Assembly (NCBI GenBank): GCA_030692765.1
Contig: JAUYUB010000018.1
Location: 85,241-149,240 of the forward strand
Direction: 5' to 3'
From: Sulfuricurvum sp.
GTDB lineage: Bacteria; Campylobacterota; Campylobacteria; Campylobacterales; Sulfurimonadaceae
Length of the DNA: 64,000 nt
Position 1 is the stretch's first letter, and each line of letters opens with the position of its first letter. Under the pieces are notes generated by a model, which saw nothing but the letters and a program-made list of their open reading frames with translations, ran no database searches and was not told the DNA's origin. Below are positions 52,041 to 59,865 of this stretch, in pieces. The translations under genes and the position numbers were made by a program.

Positions 52041-53953
52041 AAATTCATAAAAAAGAATTTATCTATTCAGCACTCATCCTTCTCATAGTGATAGCAGTTG
52101 CTATGATTCTCATAGAAATACCGAAAATTGAACGTGATCTAAAAAATAATGTCAAACAGGACATGCTTAATACGATTGGCTCCATCATTGATAATTTTGA
52201 CCATAAACTTGAAATCTATGTGTCAAGTCACCCAGATGAAAGCCTTGCAGATATTTTAGAAAATGATCCCATCATGCGCACTGAATTCGAATCTGATCTT
52301 GGTATGCTTGTTTCGCATGATATCAAATACAGCTATGTTCTGTTTCGAGATGCCAAACACAAATACCGATTTATGCTCGATGGAGCAAGACAGGATAAAT
52401 CCGAATTTGGAATGAAATTTGACATAGAAGACCCGGCATGGGATAGAGCGTACGAAACCCGTCAACCTCAGCTTTTTGAACAAAAGGATCTCCACTCTTT
52501 ATGGCTTACCTATCTCAAACCCATCGTCATCGATGACAAAGTCCAGGGAGTCATCGCCATTGATTTTTCACTCGAAGGGCAGCAGAACATTACGGATATT
52601 GTCCAACCGCTGCATAAATACATTTGGATATTTTTGGGATTGCTTGGTATTGGAATCATTGTCAGTAGTGTTCAATTTTTCTTGTATTACCTATCACAAA
52701 AACGCGTTTATCTTGATCCGCTCACCGGTCTTTATAACCGAAATTTTTTCAATGACATCATAAGCACCATAGATTACCAAAAATACGCCATTGTCATGAT
52801 GGATTTGGATAAGTTCAAAGTCATAAATGATACGTATGGCCATGATGTTGGAGATGAAGTTCTCAAAAGTGTTTCTGCTTCTCTCAAAACATCCATACGA
52901 GAAAATGACAAACTAATCCGTTATGGAGGTGAAGAATTTCTCCTTTACATCTCTATGCGCGATTTAGATCATGCTGATGTGGTTGAAATACTCGATCGGA
53001 TACGTAAAAATATCGAATCCATCAGTATCAAAACAGGACTCATCACAATCCACCCTACCATCTCTATTGGTATCAATAGCCATACCTCTCATTTTAAAAA
53101 CGAACATGATGCTATTTCTGTAGCCGATAAAATGCTTTATCAAGCCAAACAAACAGGTCGTAATAAGGCTATCGCTTACGTCCCCAATAAGACACTCACT
53201 GAAAATCCGATCCATTTTTTAAATGTTCACCACGTCAAAGAAGCAATTGAAGAGAAACGAATTTTTTGTGAATATCAGCCCATTATTCATTTAGAAGTCA
53301 ATGAAATCATTGGCTATGAAGCCCTAGTGCGTATTCGAGGTCGTGATAATAAAATATATTATCCAGGAATGTTCTTATCGAACATTGCAAACAGTAATAT
53401 TTACAAAGAACTCACTATGGAACTCTTGGACATAAATTTTACCAAAGTGCATGATGAAAAATGTTGTATTTCCATCAATCTCAATATTACCGATATACTC
53501 GATGACGACATTTATAACACCATCATCAATTATCTCAACCAAACAAAAGAAGAAGCTGGATATTTAACCTTTGAATTGCTCGAAGAGGAACAGATTACCG
53601 ATCTTGAAGAACTAAAAAAACGTGTAGACACCATCCGAATAGCAGGTTCTAAGATTTCTATTGATGATTTTGGCAGCGGTTACTCCAATTTTAGCCATGT
53701 CTTTGCCTTGAATGTTGATACGATTAAAATAGACGGCAGTCTGATCAAAGATATTAACACCTCTGATATTTCCTATAAACTCGTTGAATCTATTGTTGCT
53801 TTTTCTCACGCTTCTGACAAAAAAGTAGTTGCCGAATACATTCACTCATTTGAAGTTATGGAAGTCGTCAAAAAGCTGGGGATTTCTTATGGACAAGGGT
53901 TCTATTTAGGAAAACCCAATGAAACACTCGCTACTGCTTCTACCCACTTGTAA
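52037..53953 (+). CDS. Membrane c-di-GMP enzyme: periplasmic sensor-GGDEF-EAL
   Basis: 638 residues. Helices at about 12-32 and 194-216 frame a periplasmic domain of ~160 residues. GGDEF follows (about 225-385, site GGEEF with an intact REND RxxD site) and then EAL (about 395-635, EALVRIRG, DDFGSGYSN, KIDGSL). The EGVE motif of EAL is changed to EYIH; the first Glu is kept, the second is lost, so phosphodiesterase activity may be low. It probably receives its signal through the small periplasmic partner encoded just before. Third gene of the coupled chain, 4-base overlap with its neighbour. Confidence 0.9.
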   Translation: MKIHKKEFIYSALILLIVIAVAMILIEIPKIERDLKNNVKQDMLNTIGSIIDNFDHKLEIYVSSHPDESLADILENDPIMRTEFESDLGMLVSHDIKYSYVLFRDAKHKYRFMLDGARQDKSEFGMKFDIEDPAWDRAYETRQPQLFEQKDLHSLWLTYLKPIVIDDKVQGVIAIDFSLEGQQNITDIVQPLHKYIWIFLGLLGIGIIVSSVQFFLYYLSQKRVYLDPLTGLYNRNFFNDIISTIDYQKYAIVMMDLDKFKVINDTYGHDVGDEVLKSVSASLKTSIRENDKLIRYGGEEFLLYISMRDLDHADVVEILDRIRKNIESISIKTGLITIHPTISIGINSHTSHFKNEHDAISVADKMLYQAKQTGRNKAIAYVPNKTLTENPIHFLNVHHVKEAIEEKRIFCEYQPIIHLEVNEIIGYEALVRIRGRDNKIYYPGMFLSNIANSNIYKELTMELLDINFTKVHDEKCCISINLNITDILDDDIYNTIINYLNQTKEEAGYLTFELLEEEQITDLEELKKRVDTIRIAGSKISIDDFGSGYSNFSHVFALNVDTIKIDGSLIKDINTSDISYKLVESIVAFSHASDKKVVAEYIHSFEVMEVVKKLGISYGQGFYLGKPNETLATASTHL

Positions 53954-53983
53954 ATGAAATACCTATAACAAGACCGTTTACGA

Positions 53984-53989
53984 TATAAT
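53984..53989 (+). promoter_or_regulatory. -10 box for the half-helicase gene
   Basis: TATAAT in ACGATATAATTG; transcription would begin near 53996, just before the leader hairpin at 54001. The ATG is at 54066, leaving a ~70-base leader. Confidence 0.55.
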
Positions 53990-54000
53990 TGCATCATTAC

Positions 54001-54048
54001 AGTCTTGTCACGCTCTATGTGTGATCACTTCTTCTCGTAGACAAGACT
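54001..54048 (+). promoter_or_regulatory. Leader hairpin (possible cis-acting RNA) of the half-helicase gene
   Basis: AGTCTTGTC (54001-54009) is the perfect complement of GACAAGACT (54040-54048), with 30 bases between. It sits at the 5' end of the transcript predicted from the TATAAT at 53984, upstream of the AAGGAC ribosome binding site. Long leaders with structure are common on cold-regulated helicase genes; here the role is inferred. Confidence 0.5.
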
Positions 54049-54065
54049 CACTCCTAAGGACTTTC

Positions 54066-55319
54066 ATGTCATCAACTATCAAACGTCAAAACCACCGTAT
54101 ACACCCTTGTAATACTGCCCGTAAAACTGAGTTGCTTAATTTTGTAATCTCTCAAAATCCTGCCCGATCTATTCTCATCGTAACATCTAATGATTCAAAA
54201 ACGATCGATGTAGCACAAACTAAAGAGATCACTATCGTAAGCGACAATGATTTAGCACAGCCTAGCGAGACGATGTATGATATCGTCATCAGTTATGATC
54301 TGCCTGACAAAGCAATTATCTATATGACACGCTATGCACGTGCAAAAGAGTTTGCCATTATCTTATTGGGATCAGAAGATCAAAAAAATCTGTATGCTAT
54401 CGAAACACTTTTTGGTCGTACCATCACTCAAGAGCCTATTACAGGTTTTGAACCGAATTTTGGAATCGCAGTAGAACAGAAAAATAAAGAAGAAATGGCC
54501 GCACAACGTGCCAAGCGCGAAGAAGAACGCAATGCTCCACGTCCTAAACGTGAATTTAAACCTCGCCGCGATGATGCACGACCTGATTTTAAACGTGAAG
54601 ATCGTGGACCGAGAGACGATAAGCGACCTGAGCGTAAACCGTATGAAGGTAACAAGGATGATTCACGAGGCGAGTTCAAACCTCGCCGTGATGATGCACG
54701 ACCTGAATTCAAACGTGAAGACCGTGGTCCACGAGATGACAACCGTCCGGCTCGTAAACCCTATGAGGGAAATAAAACAGAGTCAAAAAGTTCCAATCCA
54801 TGGGATAAAAAGGCCAGACCTACAGAGTTTTTAGGGAAAGATGAAAATGGCAAGCCGATTTTTGGTACCAAAACACGTGAACGCAATCACTATATCGATG
54901 GTACGCCAAGAAGCGATGCGGATAAGTTTGCAAAAACTGCTTACGTCAATAAGCCAAAGTTCTTTGGTGAGCATGATAAAGCCAAGAAAAATGATGAAGG
55001 GAAAAAACCTTTCAATCCTGAGCGTAAACCGTATGAGGGGAAACAAGCATTTAACAAAGATGATAAGCGCCCTTATGAAGAGAAGAAGCCTTTTGGTGAC
55101 AAGAAACCGTTTGCTGACAAAAAGCCATACGGAGATAAGAAGCCATTCGGAGAAAAAAAACCTTATGGTGACAATAAGTCATATGGTGAGAAAAAATCTT
55201 ATGACAGCAAACCTTCCTACGACAGACCAAAACCAGCCCATACCGATACTGCGCCTAAACGTGCACCACGCCGTATCAGCGTAAAATCGCTCAAGCCATC
55301 AGAAGATAAGCAACAATAA
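54066..55319 (+). CDS. RecA2-like half-helicase with long charged repeat tail
   Basis: 417 residues from ATG 54066 (AAGGAC upstream). Residues ~1-125 look like the second RecA domain of a DEAD-box helicase (RKTELLNFV, then YDIVISYDLPDKAIIYMTRYARAK, LGSEDQKNL), with the usual HRIGR motif changed to TRYAR. The first RecA domain (Walker A, DEAD box) is missing. Residues ~150-417 are disordered, basic and acidic: a 40-residue unit twice and a 6-residue unit seven times, like RNA-binding tails of RhlE/CsdA. It may bind RNA without unwinding it. Own promoter and structured leader. Conceivably once a full helicase that lost its first half. Confidence 0.75.
   Translation: MSSTIKRQNHRIHPCNTARKTELLNFVISQNPARSILIVTSNDSKTIDVAQTKEITIVSDNDLAQPSETMYDIVISYDLPDKAIIYMTRYARAKEFAIILLGSEDQKNLYAIETLFGRTITQEPITGFEPNFGIAVEQKNKEEMAAQRAKREEERNAPRPKREFKPRRDDARPDFKREDRGPRDDKRPERKPYEGNKDDSRGEFKPRRDDARPEFKREDRGPRDDNRPARKPYEGNKTESKSSNPWDKKARPTEFLGKDENGKPIFGTKTRERNHYIDGTPRSDADKFAKTAYVNKPKFFGEHDKAKKNDEGKKPFNPERKPYEGKQAFNKDDKRPYEEKKPFGDKKPFADKKPYGDKKPFGEKKPYGDNKSYGEKKSYDSKPSYDRPKPAHTDTAPKRAPRRISVKSLKPSEDKQQ
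54552..54791 (+). repeat. Tandem 120-base coding repeat (2 copies)
   Basis: Two direct copies of a 120-base unit (54552-54671 and 54672-54791) encode a 40-residue segment that begins EFKPRRDDARP and ends near PYEGNK. The DNA is highly similar, with mostly third-base differences. Confidence 0.85.
55083..55208 (+). repeat. Tandem 18-base coding repeat (7 copies)
   Basis: Seven units of 18 bases encode K-K-P-F/Y-G-D/E hexapeptides (KKPFGD, KKPFAD, KKPYGD, KKPFGE, KKPYGD, NKSYGE, KKSYDS) in the tail of the half-helicase. Copy number could vary between strains. Confidence 0.85.
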
Positions 55320-55399
55320 CAGCTTACTTGTCATCCGGCATAATTTTGTATTCTACAAGCAAATACGTCACATCATTTGCATGTGACTCATCAGCAACA

Positions 55400-55684
55400 C
55401 TACTCTTTTTCTATAAAGTGGTAATGCTCCTTATTGAGGTATTGTGCAACGTAGTGCACCTCATCATCAAACCAATACGCATTATTTTCCATCTGACAGG
55501 CTGAGACTTTATCTTCCAATTGTGTAAATATCTTTGCCTTCCTAACCGTTTTGTCATTAAAATCTTTAATATTATGACATTCCATACACTTAGCATTATC
55601 AAAAAGCTTCTTTCCACTTATCATATCCGTATACCCATAGGTGCAAAAGAACACGATAAGCGTGACCGTCATCATTTTCATCAT
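55400..55684 (-). CDS. Monoheme cytochrome c, secreted
   Basis: 94 residues. A signal peptide (about 1-19) is followed by one heme site, CMECH, near residue 33. A Met in the C-terminal part (QMENNAYW) is the likely second heme ligand. Small c-type cytochromes like this shuttle electrons in the periplasm; no partner enzyme is adjacent. An AGAGGAGG ribosome binding site precedes the start, and two ATGs in tandem (MMKMM) leave the first residue open. A leader hairpin lies upstream. Confidence 0.88.
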   Translation of the reverse strand: MMKMMTVTLIVFFCTYGYTDMISGKKLFDNAKCMECHNIKDFNDKTVRKAKIFTQLEDKVSACQMENNAYWFDDEVHYVAQYLNKEHYHFIEKE

Positions 55685-55703
55685 GACATCCTCCTCTTGT
55701 AAC

Positions 55704-55782
55704 TAAGTAAAAGATGCTAAAGAACCTTTTACTTTTCGCTATAAAGGATATCTGCTTCTTATACATCTTCAAGAAAATTATA
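55704..55782 (-). promoter_or_regulatory. Promoter and leader hairpin of the cytochrome c gene
   Basis: On the minus strand TATAAT lies at 55782-55777. A perfect 9-base dyad AAGTAAAAG (55704-55712) / CTTTTACTT (55725-55733) with a 12-base loop is inside the predicted ~85-base leader. The rest of the 238-base gap between this gene and the MATE gene is AT-rich with no other feature seen. Confidence 0.4.
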
Positions 55783-55922
55783 ACCCTTATAGTTAATAGC
55801 TTAACCAGTAATTATAACTAAAATAAATACCATTATAATAAAACATTTACTTTTAAATGAAAAGTTATATAAGATTTTATATTACTATTTAGATAGAAAA
55901 GATTCTAATTTCAATATTTTTA

Positions 55923-57272
55923 TTATACATTCAAAGGATTACTCACTGAAACTTCCTCCAGCTTATCCACACTGTATCTCCATGTCACAAATGCAGACAA
56001 TATTACGATAAGCGCGATACCGATCCATATCCACACGACATCAAGCTCCAAATACGCCAGTAAGCTCAAAAGCATGATTGGTGCGATGATCTGTCTAAAG
56101 ATAGATATGTAAAAGATGAATCCTGGTTTTTCTATCCCCTGCAGCATGGCAAGATGGACAAAGATTACTACAAAAGCAAAAAGGATAAATGCTTCTACTC
56201 TCAAATACACAGCCCCCGCTTCGATAACTTTGGCATCATGTGTAAAAAATTGCATAAACTGCTCGGCACCCATAAGTAACGCAACCATACCCACAAGCGA
56301 AATCAATCCTCCATAATATAGTGATGTTTTTAACGTTTGTGCAATACGCTCGAACTGCTTTGCTCCATTGTTTTGTGCGACGATTGCCAAAACGGCAACG
56401 TTTAGTCCTATGGTCGGCATCAAAATGATTTGTTCAATCCGCATCCCGATTCCAAAAGCCGCCACCACTTCCTGCCCGTATGGAGCCGCGAAATAAGTGA
56501 TAATAAAAATCCCTGTGGCCATCATGACCATATTTATACTGGGAGGGAACCCTTGGGTAATCAAGGACTTAAAAACGGATGCATCAAATGAAAATTCTCG
56601 GTAACCGTCCAGCAAAGTAGTCTTGGCTAATTTATATCCGAGATAGACAACTGTGATAAATTCCGTAATAACCGTAGCCATAGATATACCGCTCACACCC
56701 AAAGGCGCAATTCCCAATCCTCCGTACACAAACCAATAGTCCAACACCACATTCAAAAATGCAGAAAAGATCAATACGTTACGAAAGGAGACCGTATCCC
56801 CCACTGCATTCAGTAAGGCATTAATGAAAAAGGCAAAAACAAAAAAGATGGAGCCATATAAGATTAGGTTGATGTAATCCAATGCATCTTCTAAATAAAA
56901 ACCATGTGCACCAAGCGTACTCATCAAATAGGGTGTACTACTAACACCGACAATGGTCAGAACAAAAGAGAGAAAAAACCCAAACAGCAAAGCGTTAAGA
57001 GCGATGTGGGCAGCAGTAGAGCGATCTTTTTTTCCCAATGCATTGCCGACAAGCGCCGTAACCGCTTCACTCACCCCTCCCGCAATAGCGATCATCATAA
57101 AAAAAATAGAGGCTGAGAGGGTCAGTGCCGAAAGTGACTGAGTAGATATCTGTCCTGCAAAATAGGTGTCCGTAACGTTGTACATCGTATGAAAGAAAAA
57201 TCCAATACTTGCAGGTATGGAGAGTTTTTTGAGCTGAGATTTAATATCCCCTTGCGTTAAGTCCATGTCCAT
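55923..57272 (-). CDS. MATE-family efflux transporter
   Basis: 449 residues, about twelve membrane helices in two similar halves, with the MATE entry pattern (LSIPASIGFFFHTMYNVTDTYFAG in pieces) and SEAVTALVGNALG. Such pumps export drugs or toxic metabolites using Na+ or H+. The start lies 4 bases after the YcaO stop on the same strand, so the two form an operon. Coupling a YcaO gene with an exporter could suggest export of a modified product, but the YcaO here is of the ribosomal S12 type. Confidence 0.92.
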   Translation of the reverse strand: MDMDLTQGDIKSQLKKLSIPASIGFFFHTMYNVTDTYFAGQISTQSLSALTLSASIFFMMIAIAGGVSEAVTALVGNALGKKDRSTAAHIALNALLFGFFLSFVLTIVGVSSTPYLMSTLGAHGFYLEDALDYINLILYGSIFFVFAFFINALLNAVGDTVSFRNVLIFSAFLNVVLDYWFVYGGLGIAPLGVSGISMATVITEFITVVYLGYKLAKTTLLDGYREFSFDASVFKSLITQGFPPSINMVMMATGIFIITYFAAPYGQEVVAAFGIGMRIEQIILMPTIGLNVAVLAIVAQNNGAKQFERIAQTLKTSLYYGGLISLVGMVALLMGAEQFMQFFTHDAKVIEAGAVYLRVEAFILFAFVVIFVHLAMLQGIEKPGFIFYISIFRQIIAPIMLLSLLAYLELDVVWIWIGIALIVILSAFVTWRYSVDKLEEVSVSNPLNV

Positions 57273-57276
57273 TGTG

Positions 57277-58905
57277 CTAACTTTTTTGCATCATCAATGC
57301 TTTTTTAACGTCCAAACGATCATAGAGTTTGAGCATGTTATGATAATCTTGGTGCAATGACACATCAATCAGGTACTCTTCCCCCTCGATGATCAGCAGT
57401 GCTTTTTCGATTTTCTCTTTGCCATAGATATCAAACAGTGCTTCTTCGTACTCTTCCCACGGCAACTCTGCTTCTCCCATACGTATGAGCTCTGCTACAA
57501 TGTGCCCCATTTTATCGGTTCCAAATTCCAGAAGTGCAATTGCTTCTTGGGCATTTCCTGCCAACAAATAAATTTGCGCTTTAAACTGGGCCATTGCAAA
57601 GTTGTTCTCGAAGATAACACCGATGTATTTTTCTACATTGAGGGTGTCTTCAAGTGATTCTACATAATCCAATATTTCTTCAGGATCAAACTCGGTAAAA
57701 TTCAAAACCATTTCACGAATGAGCTTGCCGTTGTTTTTGTTGTTGTAGGTCAAATCCTCTATCGGGTAAACCTCCGAGACGCTAGGGACGATCATCTGGC
57801 AGGAGTAGAACCCAAGATAGTTGTACTCGCGCACGTACATCTCTTTATTCATCTCTTTTAAAATACTCAGTAAGAAGTCATACTCTGCACTACTCCCCTC
57901 ACCTTTATATTCCCACGGTGTATATTTAAAACTCTTTTTAGCGCTCAAAAATCCAAATCCGAGCTTGCCGTTGGAATCGATAAAATGAGATTCGAGATTG
58001 AAACTGTCCGAAACCAGACTCATATCAAACGTTGGTATCTCAAACGCATCCAGATTTTCCAAACCGCGTCCTTGCATAAGCTCGGTCATCGTACGCTCCA
58101 GCGATACTTGCAATATCGGATGGGCTCCAAAGGATACAAAAAGCGTTGAGTTCTCAGGATTGATCAGCGATATTGCCGTTACGGGAAATTTACCGCCTAA
58201 TGACGCATCCAAAACCTCGACAATATAACCTAATGCTCGAAGTGCATGAACATCATGACTCAATCGCTCAAATGCATGGATCACCTCTTCGGGAAATTTT
58301 GGGAGCGCATAGCCGTTTTTGATGATCTCTATTTTGGCGTAACGTTCAAATATCTCACTGAGCGCCTGTACTTTTGCTTCTTCGGGCGTATTGCCCGTAG
58401 CCAGTCCGTTGCTCACATACAGATTACTCAAAACATTGATCGGGATGTATACCGTTTGAGAGTCTGAGTGTTTTTGAAACGGCAATGCGACGACTTTGTC
58501 CTCATAGTCACTGTTGTAATCCACAAGTTCATCTTCACTCAAGCTGCCATCAGGGTTATAGATTTTACGCAACTCATCATTGAGATACCCACCACCAAAC
58601 TCAAACACCTTTTCATCAGGATAGTATTTACGGTTTGGAAGATGAAAATCGATAAAAAAGTTGTTCGTTTGTAAACGCTCGATGTATTCACCCAATGCAC
58701 TGGCCTTGGATGCATCCGACACGATTCCCTTACCGTTGGAATAAATATGTCTAGGTGCCTCTATCGATGCTAAATTCACCGAATAGCAATACTCTAATGG
58801 ATGCTTTTCTTGCGAAAAAACAGCTTCACAACCAACATCGATGAGAACCGCTTCCATCTTTTTGATTGATTCTTCGAGAGGGGCATTTTTGGATAATAAA
58901 TTCAT
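57277..58905 (-). CDS. YcaO-family protein (RimO accessory type)
   Basis: 542 residues. The YcaO ATP-binding motifs are seen as ALGEYIERL near residue 75 and LSEIFERYAKIEI near 190. The C-terminal ~120 residues are helical and acidic, and the PxPxP terminus typical of thiazole/oxazole-peptide cyclodehydratases is absent, which places it with E. coli YcaO. That protein aids RimO, which thiomethylates ribosomal protein S12; the exact job is not firm. Co-transcribed with a MATE exporter (4-base gap). Own start behind a ~100-base gap. Confidence 0.85.
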   Translation of the reverse strand: MNLLSKNAPLEESIKKMEAVLIDVGCEAVFSQEKHPLEYCYSVNLASIEAPRHIYSNGKGIVSDASKASALGEYIERLQTNNFFIDFHLPNRKYYPDEKVFEFGGGYLNDELRKIYNPDGSLSEDELVDYNSDYEDKVVALPFQKHSDSQTVYIPINVLSNLYVSNGLATGNTPEEAKVQALSEIFERYAKIEIIKNGYALPKFPEEVIHAFERLSHDVHALRALGYIVEVLDASLGGKFPVTAISLINPENSTLFVSFGAHPILQVSLERTMTELMQGRGLENLDAFEIPTFDMSLVSDSFNLESHFIDSNGKLGFGFLSAKKSFKYTPWEYKGEGSSAEYDFLLSILKEMNKEMYVREYNYLGFYSCQMIVPSVSEVYPIEDLTYNNKNNGKLIREMVLNFTEFDPEEILDYVESLEDTLNVEKYIGVIFENNFAMAQFKAQIYLLAGNAQEAIALLEFGTDKMGHIVAELIRMGEAELPWEEYEEALFDIYGKEKIEKALLIIEGEEYLIDVSLHQDYHNMLKLYDRLDVKKALMMQKS

Positions 58906-59004
58906 TATAATCTTTCAGTTTTGGATAGAGTGAGTATAGCGAAATAGCAAGATTTTTTATATATGAGGAGTATCAACAAACATTTTTAGAACCTATAAAT
59001 ATTT

Positions 59005-59865
59005 CTAAATATATTTATCCATCTCATCCGATAAACATTGATAATCAACCTTATATTCATAAAACGGTTCTTTGCCTAGCTTACTTTCACTGCGCAGTAT
59101 CTCTTCTAAAACAACTTTTGGAGGACTTTTATAAATCACTCCAATCGCATAGGGTTCAGACTCCAGCGATTTTTCAAATGCCCTGACTTTATCGGTAGGA
59201 TCATAATCCTCCCCTAATAGATAAACATTATCTTTGAACCACTTAAACGTATTGGTTTTATTAAAAACAACACACGGCTGAAATATATCGATCAAAACGT
59301 ACCCTTTATGCTCCAGTGCAATTTTAAACATTGCCTTACAGTGTTCTTTGTTCCCTGAAAAAGTGCGGATGACGAGAGATGCATCCAGTGATATAGCTGT
59401 TGCTATGGGGTTAAATGATTCATTATGAACACCTTGCGTCTGAACGGGTGTTACAAACCCTCTTTGCGATGTGGGAGAGGCTTGACCTTTGGTAAGGCCA
59501 TATACCATATTGTTGTGAACGATGTTGATGATATCAGCATTTCTACGAATGGCCGCCATAAAATGATTGCCGCCTTCACCGTACATATCGCCATCTCCCC
59601 CTTCGGCAATCACGATCAAAGACGGGTTGGCAACTTTCAAACCTTGCGCAACAGGAAGCGCTCTGCCATGAAGTCCATTAAACATATTGACGTTCATGTA
59701 TTGCGGTGTTTTTGCCGCTTGTCCTATCCCTGATACGACAGCACACATAAGAGGATCGATCCCCATTTCATCCAATGCCTCTTTTAAATGGGAAAGTATT
59801 GAAAAATTCCCACATCCTGGACACCAAGCGTAATCTTCGACGATTCTGTCAAACCGTGTACTCAT
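59005..59865 (-). CDS. 2-oxoacid:ferredoxin oxidoreductase beta subunit
   Basis: 286 residues. The N-terminal WCPGCGN holds two of the cluster cysteines; the TPP motif GDGDMYGEGGNHF is near residue 88; MVYGLTKGQASPTS near residue 115 is typical of the KorB branch (2-oxoglutarate). It carries thiamine diphosphate and a [4Fe-4S] cluster and with KorA oxidises 2-oxoacids or, in reverse, fixes CO2. The ATG overlaps the KorA stop (ATGA). The substrate is inferred from motif wording; pyruvate is the alternative. Confidence 0.88.
   Translation of the reverse strand: MSTRFDRIVEDYAWCPGCGNFSILSHLKEALDEMGIDPLMCAVVSGIGQAAKTPQYMNVNMFNGLHGRALPVAQGLKVANPSLIVIAEGGDGDMYGEGGNHFMAAIRRNADIINIVHNNMVYGLTKGQASPTSQRGFVTPVQTQGVHNESFNPIATAISLDASLVIRTFSGNKEHCKAMFKIALEHKGYVLIDIFQPCVVFNKTNTFKWFKDNVYLLGEDYDPTDKVRAFEKSLESEPYAIGVIYKSPPKVVLEEILRSESKLGKEPFYEYKVDYQCLSDEMDKYI

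Noticed and set aside
54428..54742. Open frame antisense to the half-helicase
   Set aside because: It results from the low-complexity repeats and has no coding signs.
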